Assembly: GCA_965116625.1 (NCBI GenBank) | Contig: OZ220717.1 | Coordinates: 4,092,001 to 4,156,000, forward strand | Length of the DNA: 64,000 bases | Direction: 5' to 3' | From: VXNE01 sp965116625 | Lineage (GTDB): Bacteria; Pseudomonadota; Gammaproteobacteria; Pseudomonadales; Azotimanducaceae | In this document: piece after piece, positions 8,871 through 17,369 of the stretch | Layout: every line of letters begins with the position of its first letter | How positions within the stretch are numbered: position 1 is the stretch's first letter | The notes under the pieces: model-generated | The model's database searches: none | The model's input: only the letters and a program-made list of their open reading frames with translations | What the model was told of the DNA's origin: nothing | Translations under genes and position numbers: made by a program

Positions 8871-10406
8871 TCATTCGCCCAGTCCCAATGCCGAGGCGAG
8901 CCCGATGCGCTGGATCTTGCCGGTGGCGCCTTTCGGAATCGTATCGACGAAGACGATGGTGCGGGGCACCTTGAAGTCCGCCAGGCGCAACGCCGCGAAG
9001 TCCCGGAGCGCGTCGGCGTCCACCGCCTGGCCCTCGGCCTGCACGACTACCGCGGCCACGTCTTCGCCCAGCCGGCGGTGCGGCATGGCGAAGGTGCACG
9101 CCTCGGCAACGGCGGGGTGGTCGAGCAATACCGCGTCCACCTCCAGGGGCGCGATCTTCTCGCCGCCCCGGTTGATGATCTCCTTCAGGCGGCCCGTCAC
9201 CTTCACGTAGCCGTCACCGTCCATGTAGCCCTGGTCTCCGGTACGGAACCAGTCGCCGAAAAACGCCTGGGCGTTCGCTTCCGGGTTTGCCAGGTAACCC
9301 GCCATGACATTGGCGCCACGAATGACGATCTCTCCTTCCGTCCCGGCCCCGAGGGCAACGCCATCGGCGTCCATGACGGCCACTTCCGGACCTGCGGCGG
9401 GACCGACAAAGCCCGCCTTGCGCGGTGCCGGCGGCAGGGGGTTCGAGCACATCTGGTGCGCCGCCTCGGTCATGGCATAAGCCTCGATGACCGGTGCGCC
9501 GAACGTCTCTTCCAGGGCGGTCATCACGGGGGGCGGCAGCGAAGCCGAGGACGAGCGGATGAATCGCAACGCGGCTTTCTCGATCCGCTCGCGGTTACGG
9601 GGGGCGCGGGCGAGGATCGCCTGGTGCATCGTCGGCACCGCGCTGTACCACGTCGGCGCAGCCGCCTCCAGCCAGCCGAAGAAGCGCAGCCCGTCGAATC
9701 CCGGCGTGCAATAGACCGAAGCGCCGCTCGAGAGACTCGCGAGCACCGGGGCCATCAGGCCGTGAATGTGGAACAGCGGCATGACGTTGAGGCAGGTGTC
9801 GGCGGGCGACAGTGACAGGGTGCTCGAGATGTTGCGCGCAGATGCGCGAAGGTTCGCCTGGCTCAAGGGGACCATCTTGGGCCGCGAGGTCGTGCCCGAG
9901 GTATGGAGGATGAGCGCCGTCGCATCGTCCCCGCGCGACTCGACCGGGGCTTCGGAGTCTGTCGACAGAGAGAAAGCGCCCGCCTGCCTCCCCTCTTCGA
10001 GGCGCAAGACCCGCAAGCCACGCTGCGTGGCTACCGTGACGGCTGGACCGTCCGCGCCTTCGGCGACGACCAATGCCGACGCATCGAGATCCGACAGGTA
10101 GAAGTCGAACTCGTCCGCCTTGTACGCGGGATTCAGCGGAGCGACCGCGCACCACGGCGCCATGCAGACGAACGCGCCGGCCATCGCCGGGCCGTTCGGC
10201 AGCACGATGGCGACCCGGTCTTCCGGGCCGATCCCGGCACCTCGGAGCACCCGGCCCGCGCGCGCCGCCTGGGCCTCGAGCGCGGCGTAAGTCAGGGGCG
10301 CGCGGTCCGGTGCCCTTATGGCGGGGGCATCGTCGGGACCGGCGATCAGACCTTCCATGGGACAAACGCCTCCGGGAGCAATGGCGAGCGGAGGCGATTG
10401 TGCCAT
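8871..10406 (-). CDS. Acyl-CoA synthetase, AMP-forming (oxalyl-CoA synthetase-like subgroup)
   Basis: 511-residue ANL-family adenylate-forming ligase that activates a carboxylate to its acyl-CoA. The P-loop is ALILHTSGTTSRPKMVPLS, the A5 motif is EAYAMTEAAHQM, the hinge and C-domain contain GRLKEIINRGGEKIAPLEV, and the catalytic lysine is in PKGATGKIQRIGL. The segment GWLEAAAPTWYSAVPTMHQ resembles oxalate/short dicarboxylate CoA ligases (FAT2/AAE3 group). It is the first gene of a two-gene minus-strand unit with the PanE-like reductase; the true start may be the in-frame ATG 16 codons further in. Upstream lies a 470-base repeat region. Confidence 0.88.
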   Translation of the reverse strand: MAQSPPLAIAPGGVCPMEGLIAGPDDAPAIRAPDRAPLTYAALEAQAARAGRVLRGAGIGPEDRVAIVLPNGPAMAGAFVCMAPWCAVAPLNPAYKADEFDFYLSDLDASALVVAEGADGPAVTVATQRGLRVLRLEEGRQAGAFSLSTDSEAPVESRGDDATALILHTSGTTSRPKMVPLSQANLRASARNISSTLSLSPADTCLNVMPLFHIHGLMAPVLASLSSGASVYCTPGFDGLRFFGWLEAAAPTWYSAVPTMHQAILARAPRNRERIEKAALRFIRSSSASLPPPVMTALEETFGAPVIEAYAMTEAAHQMCSNPLPPAPRKAGFVGPAAGPEVAVMDADGVALGAGTEGEIVIRGANVMAGYLANPEANAQAFFGDWFRTGDQGYMDGDGYVKVTGRLKEIINRGGEKIAPLEVDAVLLDHPAVAEACTFAMPHRRLGEDVAAVVVQAEGQAVDADALRDFAALRLADFKVPRTIVFVDTIPKGATGKIQRIGLASALGLGE

Positions 10407-10443
10407 GAGAAGGCGAGTCGGTTCGGGCCAGGATCCATTCAGA

Positions 10444-10808
10444 TCATTCGGGACACACAGTTCATTCGGGACACACGCGAAACCCGTCCTACTAGACCTC
10501 GGGTCGTCGTCCTACGCCGGATTGCGCGGGCGACCGAAAGGAAGCCATCTTGCCAGCGGCGGACGACCCGCATAAACGCCGGAGGCATCATCGCGCCGCT
10601 GCCTTTCTCGCAGATCATTCGGGACACACGCGAAACCCGTCCTACTAGATCATTCGGGACACACGCGAAACCCGTCCTACTAGACCTCGGGTCGTCGTCC
10701 TACGCCGGATTGCGCGGGTGGCCGAAAGGAGGCCACTTGCCAGCGGCGGCCGCACCGCATGAACGCCGGAGGCATCATCGCGCCGCTGCCTTTCTGGCTC
10801 GAAGACGC
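10444..10808. repeat. Tandem repeat cluster: 35-bp unit and about 146-bp unit
   Basis: This occupies most of the gene-free stretch 10407-10876. A 35-base unit beginning TCATTCGGGACACACGCGAA and ending CCTACTAGA occurs at 10462-10496, 10615-10649 and 10650-10684, with a truncated start at 10444-10456. The first and third copies continue into a longer shared block, giving long units 10462-10608 and 10650-10795 (about 146 bases, about 90% alike) that end in GCGCCGCTGCCTTTCT. No credible gene is encoded. The units follow each other directly, without unique spacers, so this is not a CRISPR array. Confidence 0.85.
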
Positions 10809-10876
10809 GTCGCCGTTTGCGCCCCCTACGCGTTTCCGCCAAAGTGCGCGTTTCGTCCTCCAATGTTGGAAGCGCA

Positions 10877-11776
10877 ATGAAAGCGACACCGATATGGCTT
10901 CCCGCGCTGGCGGCCCTGGCCTGGTCTGCGAGCGCCATCGAGCCCGCCGGCCGGGTGTCCCACCCGGAACTCCCGGAAATCAGCGGTATCGTGAAGTCAA
11001 GCTACGGCGACTTCTACTGGGTACACAACGACAGCGGAGACCTCCCGCGCGTCTACGCCATCGATAAGGATTCGCGCCCGGTCAAGCCGCCCTACCTGCG
11101 GGTGTCCACCGACGAGTGGCCAGGACACCGGATCGACAACGCCTGGCATACGGATTGGGAGGACATCGCGCTTGCGAACGGGGTGCTGTACCTGGCCGAC
11201 GTCGGCAACAACGGCAACGCCCGCCGCGACCTCGGCGTCTACGCCGTCAATGAGGCCGACCCGCGGACCGTCGCCAGGATGCGCGCGCTCAAGTTCATTC
11301 CAATCCGCTACCCTGACCAGCGCACGTTCCCGGCAGAACAGTGGCACTTCGACTGCGAGGCCGTGTTCGCGGCGGACGGCAAGCTCTATTTCCTGACGAA
11401 ACACCGCCGCCCCGGCGAGCACGTCTCCTCGGAACCCGGCGTCAAGCTCTATCGGCTGGACACCGAGCACCTGGACCGGGAGAACGTCCTGACCCTCGTC
11501 GGCCGGCGGGACGACGTCGTGATGGCCACCGGCGCGGACCTGTCCCCCGACGCCACGCGGCTCGCCGTCGCGACCTACAGCGCGCTGTGGATCTTCGACC
11601 GGCCCGACACCGGGGACAACTGGCTTGCCGGGAAAGCCAGCAGGCTCAAGCTCAGGACATCGGTCGCGAAGCAGCTCGAAGCCGTCGCGTGGGACGACGG
11701 GTCCACGTTGCGGCTGGTCAACGAGCAGCGCGACGTGATGCGCGCCCACGTTTCCGAATTCTCGGCGGTGCCGTAA
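10877..11776 (+). CDS. Exported hypothetical protein, probable beta-propeller
   Basis: 299 residues from the ATG at 10877, which opens a clear signal peptide (KATPIWLPALAALAWSASA); the ORF extends 20 codons further upstream but that part lacks a leader. Blade-like segments are visible: EISGIVKSSYGDFYWVHNDS, WEDIALANGVLYLADVGNNG, HFDCEAVFAADGKLYFLTK, and DLSPDATRLAVATYSALWIF. This pattern resembles exported propeller proteins of the NHL or esterase-like type, but I cannot name the family with confidence. It ends 10 bases before the nitroreductase gene, so the three genes 10877-13177 probably form one operon. Confidence 0.75.
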   Translation: MKATPIWLPALAALAWSASAIEPAGRVSHPELPEISGIVKSSYGDFYWVHNDSGDLPRVYAIDKDSRPVKPPYLRVSTDEWPGHRIDNAWHTDWEDIALANGVLYLADVGNNGNARRDLGVYAVNEADPRTVARMRALKFIPIRYPDQRTFPAEQWHFDCEAVFAADGKLYFLTKHRRPGEHVSSEPGVKLYRLDTEHLDRENVLTLVGRRDDVVMATGADLSPDATRLAVATYSALWIFDRPDTGDNWLAGKASRLKLRTSVAKQLEAVAWDDGSTLRLVNEQRDVMRAHVSEFSAVP

Positions 11777-11786
11777 GGAGCCCGCA

Positions 11787-12461
11787 ATGCGACACGACCC
11801 GGGCCTGTTCGCGACGATGTACAGCGCCCGTGCGCTGCGGCGGTTCAAACCGGACCCCGTCCCGGACGACGTGCTGTTCCAGCTTCTGGACGCCGCCATT
11901 CGGGCGCCGTCGGGGCAGAACGCGCAGGACTGGCGTTTCGTCCTGGTGCGCGACCCGGAGCACAAGCGAAGGATGCAGGAATGGGCAGCGATCCCCTGGC
12001 GCCGTTACCAGGCGCGCTTCGGCGGGGATACCCGAGCGTTGGACGCCCTGCCGAGATCACAGCGGCTGTCGCTCCGAAGCGTCGAGCACCTCGTGCACCA
12101 CCTGGCGCAGACGCCGGTGATCATCGTCGTCCTCGGCCTCAAGGGGCGCCACAGCACCGTCGGCGGCAGCACGTTTCCGGCAGTGCAGAACCTGCTGCTC
12201 GCCGCGCGGGGCATGGGGCTCTCCGGTTCGGTGTTCAACTTCCCGCTCGCCCGCGAAGACGAACTGCGCGACATGCTTGGCATCCCGGACAACAACGAGG
12301 TCTATTGCGTCGTGCCTGTCGGCTATCCGGTGGACCGGCACGGACCCCTTGGCCGCAAACCCGTTCGCGAGGTGGTCTACGATGGCCGCTTCGGCGAACG
12401 CTGGCCGTTCGCCGAAGCGCAACCGGATGCGGGGTGGCAGGACCGTTGGCTACCGGAATGA
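11787..12461 (+). CDS. Nitroreductase family protein
   Basis: 224-residue FMN-dependent NAD(P)H oxidoreductase. The N-terminal FMN phosphate-binding motif is seen as MYSARALRRFKPDPVPDD, followed by LDAAIRAPSGQNAQDWRFV. The mid-protein FPAVQNLLLAARGMGLSGS is the usual FMN/dimer segment. The C-terminus has the NNEVYCVVPVGYP motif. The substrate is unknown; relatives reduce nitro compounds, quinones or enoates. Its TGA overlaps the ATG of the next gene (ATGA), implying translational coupling to a periplasmic protease, an unusual pairing. Confidence 0.9.
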   Translation: MRHDPGLFATMYSARALRRFKPDPVPDDVLFQLLDAAIRAPSGQNAQDWRFVLVRDPEHKRRMQEWAAIPWRRYQARFGGDTRALDALPRSQRLSLRSVEHLVHHLAQTPVIIVVLGLKGRHSTVGGSTFPAVQNLLLAARGMGLSGSVFNFPLAREDELRDMLGIPDNNEVYCVVPVGYPVDRHGPLGRKPVREVVYDGRFGERWPFAEAQPDAGWQDRWLPE

Positions 12462-13177
12462 ACGTGCGTCCCGAATGGACGGCGCTGGCGCATCCGGGAC
12501 GAACGCGGCGAACGCTCCGTCGAGCACTCTCCATGCTGATGGTCTGTGTGCTCCCCGCGGCGGCCAATGCCGTGCCCTATGCATTCGATTCGGGCGACTT
12601 TCTCGCGGAGTCGAGTGCCTGGGCGGCGTGGGCCGATATGCTGACCCGGCACGCGGAGCAGTTCGACGAACTCAAGGGTTGTCTCGACGACAAAGCCGCC
12701 TGTACGCGCCGGACGCGGTCGCTGCACGTGGTTCTCGCCCAGGGCACGGCGCTGCCGAGGGAAAAGCAGATCCGGCTCGTCAACCGCTACGTCAACCGCA
12801 AGCGCTACAACGCGGACCGGCGCAAGATCATCCGCAACGAGGAAGGCAGGCTGACGATCCCCTCTCACTGGGCAACGCTGGTGGAGTTCCTCGAAAAAGG
12901 AGGCGACTGCGAGGATTTCACGACGGCGAAATACCTGATGCTGCGCCATTTCGGTTTCGCCGCCGACGACATGCGGGTGGTCGTCGTGTACGACCGCAGC
13001 CAGCGCGCCCATCACGCCGTCCTGGCAGTGCGCTTCGATGGCGAGACGACCTGGGTGCTGGACACCGACAACCGCATTTACCGCAAGCGGAGGCCCCTGG
13101 GATACCGGTACGTCTACGCCGTCAACGAACTCGGGATCTGGGACCACGACGTCCGATTGCCGCGCAAGCGTCGCTAG
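12458..13177 (+). CDS. Transglutaminase-like cysteine protease (BTLCP, LapG family)
   Basis: 239-residue protein with a long basic N-terminal signal sequence (hydrophobic core about residues 23-38, ending AAANA). The BTLCP catalytic residues are visible as C151 in GGDCEDF, H186 in AHHAVLAV and D202/D204 in LDTDN. LapG proteases in the periplasm cut the N-terminus of giant biofilm adhesins when the LapD receptor releases them. No LapD-like receptor or adhesin gene lies in this window, so substrate and control are unknown. The start is the ATG overlapping the nitroreductase stop codon; longer in-frame readings only shadow that gene. Confidence 0.85.
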   Translation: MNVRPEWTALAHPGRTRRTLRRALSMLMVCVLPAAANAVPYAFDSGDFLAESSAWAAWADMLTRHAEQFDELKGCLDDKAACTRRTRSLHVVLAQGTALPREKQIRLVNRYVNRKRYNADRRKIIRNEEGRLTIPSHWATLVEFLEKGGDCEDFTTAKYLMLRHFGFAADDMRVVVVYDRSQRAHHAVLAVRFDGETTWVLDTDNRIYRKRRPLGYRYVYAVNELGIWDHDVRLPRKRR

Positions 13178-13235
13178 CGCCATAAGATTCGTCGCCGGCT
13201 TCGCCTGCGCCGTGTCTTATGCCCGCCCAAGCCCA
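13176..13235 (-). repeat. Dispersed 50-60 bp intergenic element, copy 1
   Basis: Begins within the stop codon of the protease gene. On the minus strand it reads GGGCTTGGGCGGGC, then ACACGGCGCAGGC, and ends TATGGCGCT. Four other copies lie at about 38951, 47217, 55797 and 58409. Immediately beyond it, 13236-13305 holds a roughly 20-base tandem repeat (ACCCAACCCGCTCAC occurs twice); nothing else is visible before the CBS gene. Confidence 0.7.
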
Positions 13236-13373
13236 CTATTTCACCCATCCCACCCAACCCGCTCACCATCACACCCAACCCGCTCACGCATCACACCCAT
13301 CCCGGATCCCCAGCCTTGAATCGGCACCACGTGCCGTTCTACGGCGCGGCCTCCTGGCCACGTTGCGCAGCGG

Positions 13374-13811
13374 CTACTGGTCGCCGCGAATGTAGTGCTC
13401 CAACTGGTCGATGAGCGACGCCTGTTCCGCCATGACCTCGGTGAGGAGGTCGCGCAGCGACAGCATGCCGATGACGACGCCCGCATCCACCACCACCAGG
13501 TGGCGGATGTGGTGGCGCTGCATGAGTTCCATGCATGCTTCCACGCGCTCGCCGGAGGTCACCGTGACGACTTCCTGCGTCATGATCTCCGACACCCTGG
13601 TCTGCTTCGACGACTTGTCCTTCAGGATCACCTTGCGGGCGTAGTCGCGTTCGGAAACGACGCCCACCAGCTTCCCATCCTGCAGGACGGGAAGCGCCCC
13701 GACGTGCTCCTCCGCCATCTTCTCGATGGCCTCAAAGACACTGGCGACCGGCAGGACCGAGTAGATCACGCCGCGGCCCCGGTGCCGCATTACGTCCCTG
13801 ACTGTCTTCAT
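13374..13811 (-). CDS. CBS domain protein
   Basis: 145 residues made of a pair of CBS domains (about 10-65 and 75-135). Typical CBS strands are visible as LPVLQDGKLVGVVSERDYAR and RHLVVVDAGVVIGMLSLRDL. Such stand-alone Bateman modules bind adenosine nucleotides and sense energy state or regulate a partner protein. No partner gene is adjacent: the neighbours are convergent or separate units. Start is the ATG at 13811. Confidence 0.9.
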   Translation of the reverse strand: MKTVRDVMRHRGRGVIYSVLPVASVFEAIEKMAEEHVGALPVLQDGKLVGVVSERDYARKVILKDKSSKQTRVSEIMTQEVVTVTSGERVEACMELMQRHHIRHLVVVDAGVVIGMLSLRDLLTEVMAEQASLIDQLEHYIRGDQ

Positions 13812-13876
13812 AGTCCCGACTCCTGATGCTCACTCGATTGTGCAGCGACTTGGGAGTCCACGGCAAGGCCGGGTTT

Positions 13877-14848
13877 CTAATACCAGCGCGCCTTGTCGAC
13901 GACATTGGAGAGCGGCTCTCCCGCGACGAATCGCCGCGCGTTGTCCCTGAGCAGCGCGTAGCGGCGTTCGGCGATGTCCGCCGCGCCCCCTGTCGCGACA
14001 TGCGGCGTGATGAGCACGTTGTCCATGTGCCAGAGCGGGTGGTCCCCGGGAAGCGGCTCCAGCTCGAACACGTCGAGGCCCGCCCCCGCGATTTCGCCGC
14101 CCGCGAGGGCTGCGGTGAGGTCATCCAGCCTGCACGTCATCCCGCGGCCTATGTTGATGAAATACGCCGACGTCTTCATGCGTCGGAACCGGTCCGCATT
14201 CCACATGAACTCCGTTTCCGGCGTGTGCGGCGCGGTGGTCACGACGAAATCCGCGGACGGCAACAGGGCGTCCAGCTCGTCGGGAGCGTGCATTTCGGCC
14301 GGACAGTCATGTTCGGGGCGCGGGTCTACACCGATGACCGTCGCGCCGAACGCCGCACACAACCGGGCAGTCTCGGCGCCGATGCCGCCGACGCCGACAA
14401 TGAGCACGGTGGAACCCGGCAGGCTGACGTAGCCGTGTCTGCGGGCCCTCGAATCCCAGGTGTTTTCGCGCTGCGCCGCCACCCAGTACGGCAGGCCGCG
14501 CGACAGCGCCAGCATGAACATCATGATGTGGTGCGAGATATGGTCCGAGTAGATGCCGCGCGCATTGGTCACGGTCACCGGATGGTCGATCAGTTCCGGG
14601 TAGTAGTAGCCCGCGAACGGCGCAGCGAAGGGGCTCTGCAGCCAGCGCAGCTTCACCGCCGCGGGCAACATCCCGGGCGAAACCCAACCGTAGACGGCCT
14701 CCGCCCGGCCCAGGGCCTCCTGCGCCGCCACGTCATCCTCCGCCACGACGACATCGAGCCCCGGAACGTCGGCCCGCAACCGCCGCGCCCAGTCGCGCAG
14801 CCCACCGTCGATCGGCGGCGTCATCACCAGCACGGTTTCGTTGGTCAT
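13877..14848 (-). CDS. D-2-hydroxyacid dehydrogenase family protein
   Basis: 323-residue NAD(P)-dependent reductase of 2-keto acids to D-2-hydroxy acids. The dinucleotide site is VLIVGVGGIGAETARLCAAFG (about residues 145-165). The catalytic residues are the arginine in FINIGRGM, the glutamate in LDVFELEPLPGDHPLW and the histidine in LITPHVATGG. The start at 14848 (MTNETVLVM) is chosen because it opens the first Rossmann strand; the ORF extends 30 codons further without conservation. It is divergent from the ThuA-like gene, with about 186 bases between them. Confidence 0.9.
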   Translation of the reverse strand: MTNETVLVMTPPIDGGLRDWARRLRADVPGLDVVVAEDDVAAQEALGRAEAVYGWVSPGMLPAAVKLRWLQSPFAAPFAGYYYPELIDHPVTVTNARGIYSDHISHHIMMFMLALSRGLPYWVAAQRENTWDSRARRHGYVSLPGSTVLIVGVGGIGAETARLCAAFGATVIGVDPRPEHDCPAEMHAPDELDALLPSADFVVTTAPHTPETEFMWNADRFRRMKTSAYFINIGRGMTCRLDDLTAALAGGEIAGAGLDVFELEPLPGDHPLWHMDNVLITPHVATGGAADIAERRYALLRDNARRFVAGEPLSNVVDKARWY

Positions 14849-15034
14849 CGTTAACCCCTGCTTCTCCACCCCGTCTTTCCTATCTTTGCGCGTTTCACCG
14901 GGCTTCGCCAACGCGGGTCCATCCTGCCGCGTTCGCAATTCATGTCCCCGCGGTGGCGCGGGCGGGTTGCCGTTGGTTTAATTCGACAAGGGACCGCGGC
15001 TACGCGGGCAACCGGGAGAACAGGAGAGTCGGAA

Positions 15035-15847
15035 ATGGCAGAACGCGTGCATCTTGTTACCGGCGGCTATCCGCCCGGTTCCCCCGCCGGACACGACATG
15101 GACTATGCGCGGCTGCGGCTGCTCGGTTTCCTGGCGGAGCGCGAAGACATCGCCACGACCGTGGCCGGCGACTTCGGAGACCTCGACAAGTGGCTGGCCG
15201 GCACGCGCCTTCTCATCACCTATGTCGCGGGGCCATATCCCGCGGCGGACCAGCTCGGCACATTGAACGAATGGCTCGAGGACGGCGGGCGCTGGTTCGC
15301 CCTGCACGGCACCAGCGGCGGGCGGGCGGCTCGCATTTCCAGCTCCTCGCAACGCCAGATGGTCAGGGAGGCCCACCACGAGACGCTCGGCTGTTTTTTC
15401 CTGAACCACCCGCCGGTGCGGCGATTCGAAGTCGCGGTGCATGGCCGGCATCCGCTGGCGCAAGGCCTGCCGGAGACGTTCGAGACCGTCGATGAACTGT
15501 ACATGGTCGAACCCATCGGCGATGCCGAAGTCCTGCTGACCACGGAATTGCCGCGGGACCCGTCGCCGCCGGGATTCGGTTTTCACTACGAAGCCGACAC
15601 GTCGCTCCTGGCCGACGGCAAGACCCGCGTCCTCGGCTACGTCAAGCAGGCCGGCAACGGCGCGGTTGCCTATGTCGCCCTGGGCCACTGCCACTCGCCG
15701 AGGTCGAATTCGCAACCGTTCGTGGACGAATCCGTTTCCCGGAACCGGAAGACTCCCAGCGAGTTTCGCGGCAGTTGGGAAAACAGCGCATTCGAGGCGC
15801 TGGTGCGCAATGCCATCGACTGGGGTGCCGGCGAGAGGGCGAGCTGA
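15035..15847 (+). CDS. ThuA-like (trehalose utilisation) domain protein
   Basis: 270-residue protein with a ThuA/glutamine-amidotransferase-like fold. Family features are LVTGGYPPGSPAGHDMDYAR, the strand LLITYVAGPYP, the GGRWFALHGTSGGR turn, HPLAQGLPETFETVDELYM and the C-terminal GNGAVAYVALGHCHSP. The ATG at 15035 follows a CAGGAGA ribosome site; the ORF's extra 31 codons upstream are not conserved in style. ThuA proteins act in sugar catabolism, but the reaction is poorly known. An MFS exporter gene follows at 91 bases. Confidence 0.85.
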   Translation: MAERVHLVTGGYPPGSPAGHDMDYARLRLLGFLAEREDIATTVAGDFGDLDKWLAGTRLLITYVAGPYPAADQLGTLNEWLEDGGRWFALHGTSGGRAARISSSSQRQMVREAHHETLGCFFLNHPPVRRFEVAVHGRHPLAQGLPETFETVDELYMVEPIGDAEVLLTTELPRDPSPPGFGFHYEADTSLLADGKTRVLGYVKQAGNGAVAYVALGHCHSPRSNSQPFVDESVSRNRKTPSEFRGSWENSAFEALVRNAIDWGAGERAS

Positions 15848-15938
15848 CAACGAGTCGGGACGGGCCACGGGCCGAGCCGGAGGCGAGGACCGTGGGGCAC
15901 TTCCAGCCACGGACAGGCGGCCTCGCGCCGCGCGACAA

Positions 15939-17282
15939 ATGAGTGAAGGCCATGACAATTCGCGCCGGGGTGCGTCCTTCTACCCCCGGGGAATGTTCTC
16001 CTCCCTGCTGCTCGCCGATTTCCGGTACGTCTGGTTCTCCAACATCGCCGCTTCCTTCGCCATGCAGATGGAGATGGTGGCCCGCGGGTGGCTCATATAC
16101 GACATGACCAGCTCGCCGCTCGCCCTGACCTGGGTGATGCTGTCGTCCATGCTCCCGGCCGTCGTGTTTTCGCTGGCCGGCGGCGTGATCGCGGATCGCC
16201 TGGGCAAGAAGAGGATCATCATCACCGCCCAGGTGATGAGCACCGCCGCCATGTTCGTGCTGGCGACCATTGTCTACCAGGGACACGTTACTTTCTGGCA
16301 CTTCATCTGGTTCGGCGTGTTCAACGGCACGGTGATGTCTCTCAGCATGCCGGCGCGGTCGTCGATCATTCCGGAACTTGTCGGCCGCCGGTACGTGGTC
16401 AACGCCATGGCCCTGCAGACATCTACATTCAACCTGTCGCGGATACTCGGACCGACGCTGGCCGGTGCCCTGATCGCGGCGTTCGCGGCGGGAGACACCA
16501 CCTCCACGACCGGCGTCGGCATCGTCTACTACGTCATCGGCGGACTCTTCACTACGTCCATCATCGCCACGTCAATGATGCGCTACCGGCGCAAAACCGC
16601 CCGGCGGCGCGACACCAGCGTGATGACCGACGTGGGGGAAGGATTCCGGTACATGAAACAGGAGCGCATCGTCGTGGGCCTCCTCATCATGAGCATCGGC
16701 CCCATGACGTTCGGATTCTCTTCCCACATGCTGCTGCCCGCCTTCAACGCGGACGCGATCGGAGGGGGTCCGCAGGACCTCGGCCTCATTCTCACGGCCA
16801 TGGGCGCGGGGGCGCTGGTGGGTTCGCTGACGCTCGCCAGGCTCGGCGACATCAGCAGGAAGGGCCGCGTGATGTTCGCCGCCGCCTATCTGTGGGCGGT
16901 GGCGCTGGCGGCTTTCGCCCTCTCGAGCACGACGTTCTGGGCGATGTTTCTGGGTCTCTTCACCGGGCTGTTCGGCTCGATCATGGGCTCGCTCAACATG
17001 AGCATCGTGCAACTGGCCGTCCGCGCGGACATTCGGGGCCGCGTGATGTCGATCAACATGATGACATTCGCCTTGACGCCCCTCGGAGTCATACCCATAA
17101 GCGCGGCGGCGGAATTCGCCGGCATCGAGATCGCCCTCCTCATTAGCGCAACCCTGCTGGCGCTGACCACTGCATTGCTAAGCAGGGCCTATCCGGAACT
17201 GCTGCAGATCGACAAGGGGCACGGCCCGGCGATGCTGCGCCGGGTTCGTCCGGAACGGAGCGCTGCGGGTGACGGGGGTTAA
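15939..17282 (+). CDS. MFS transporter, EntS-like (MFS_3)
   Basis: 447-residue inner-membrane protein with about 12 transmembrane segments. The pattern FSSLLLADFRYVWFSNIAAS at the N-terminus and GGVIADRLGKKRI in loop 2-3 matches the MFS_3 group that includes the enterobactin exporter EntS and other drug or siderophore exporters. A start at ATG 15939 places the first helix near residue 25. The TonB-dependent receptor gene begins 87 bases after its stop, so a substrate link such as a metal-chelating compound is possible but unproven. Confidence 0.88.
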   Translation: MSEGHDNSRRGASFYPRGMFSSLLLADFRYVWFSNIAASFAMQMEMVARGWLIYDMTSSPLALTWVMLSSMLPAVVFSLAGGVIADRLGKKRIIITAQVMSTAAMFVLATIVYQGHVTFWHFIWFGVFNGTVMSLSMPARSSIIPELVGRRYVVNAMALQTSTFNLSRILGPTLAGALIAAFAAGDTTSTTGVGIVYYVIGGLFTTSIIATSMMRYRRKTARRRDTSVMTDVGEGFRYMKQERIVVGLLIMSIGPMTFGFSSHMLLPAFNADAIGGGPQDLGLILTAMGAGALVGSLTLARLGDISRKGRVMFAAAYLWAVALAAFALSSTTFWAMFLGLFTGLFGSIMGSLNMSIVQLAVRADIRGRVMSINMMTFALTPLGVIPISAAAEFAGIEIALLISATLLALTTALLSRAYPELLQIDKGHGPAMLRRVRPERSAAGDGG

Positions 17283-17369
17283 CCCCATGAAATCCGCCGG
17301 CCCTTCGGGCACATCGCAGTTCACCCTGTCCAGGCCTCCGGCCGTGTTGTTCCCAAGCTTGGCGCCGCA

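Noticed and set aside
10444..10808. CRISPR array
   Set aside because: Repeats abut each other or share long homologous blocks; there are no unique equal-length spacers and no cas genes.
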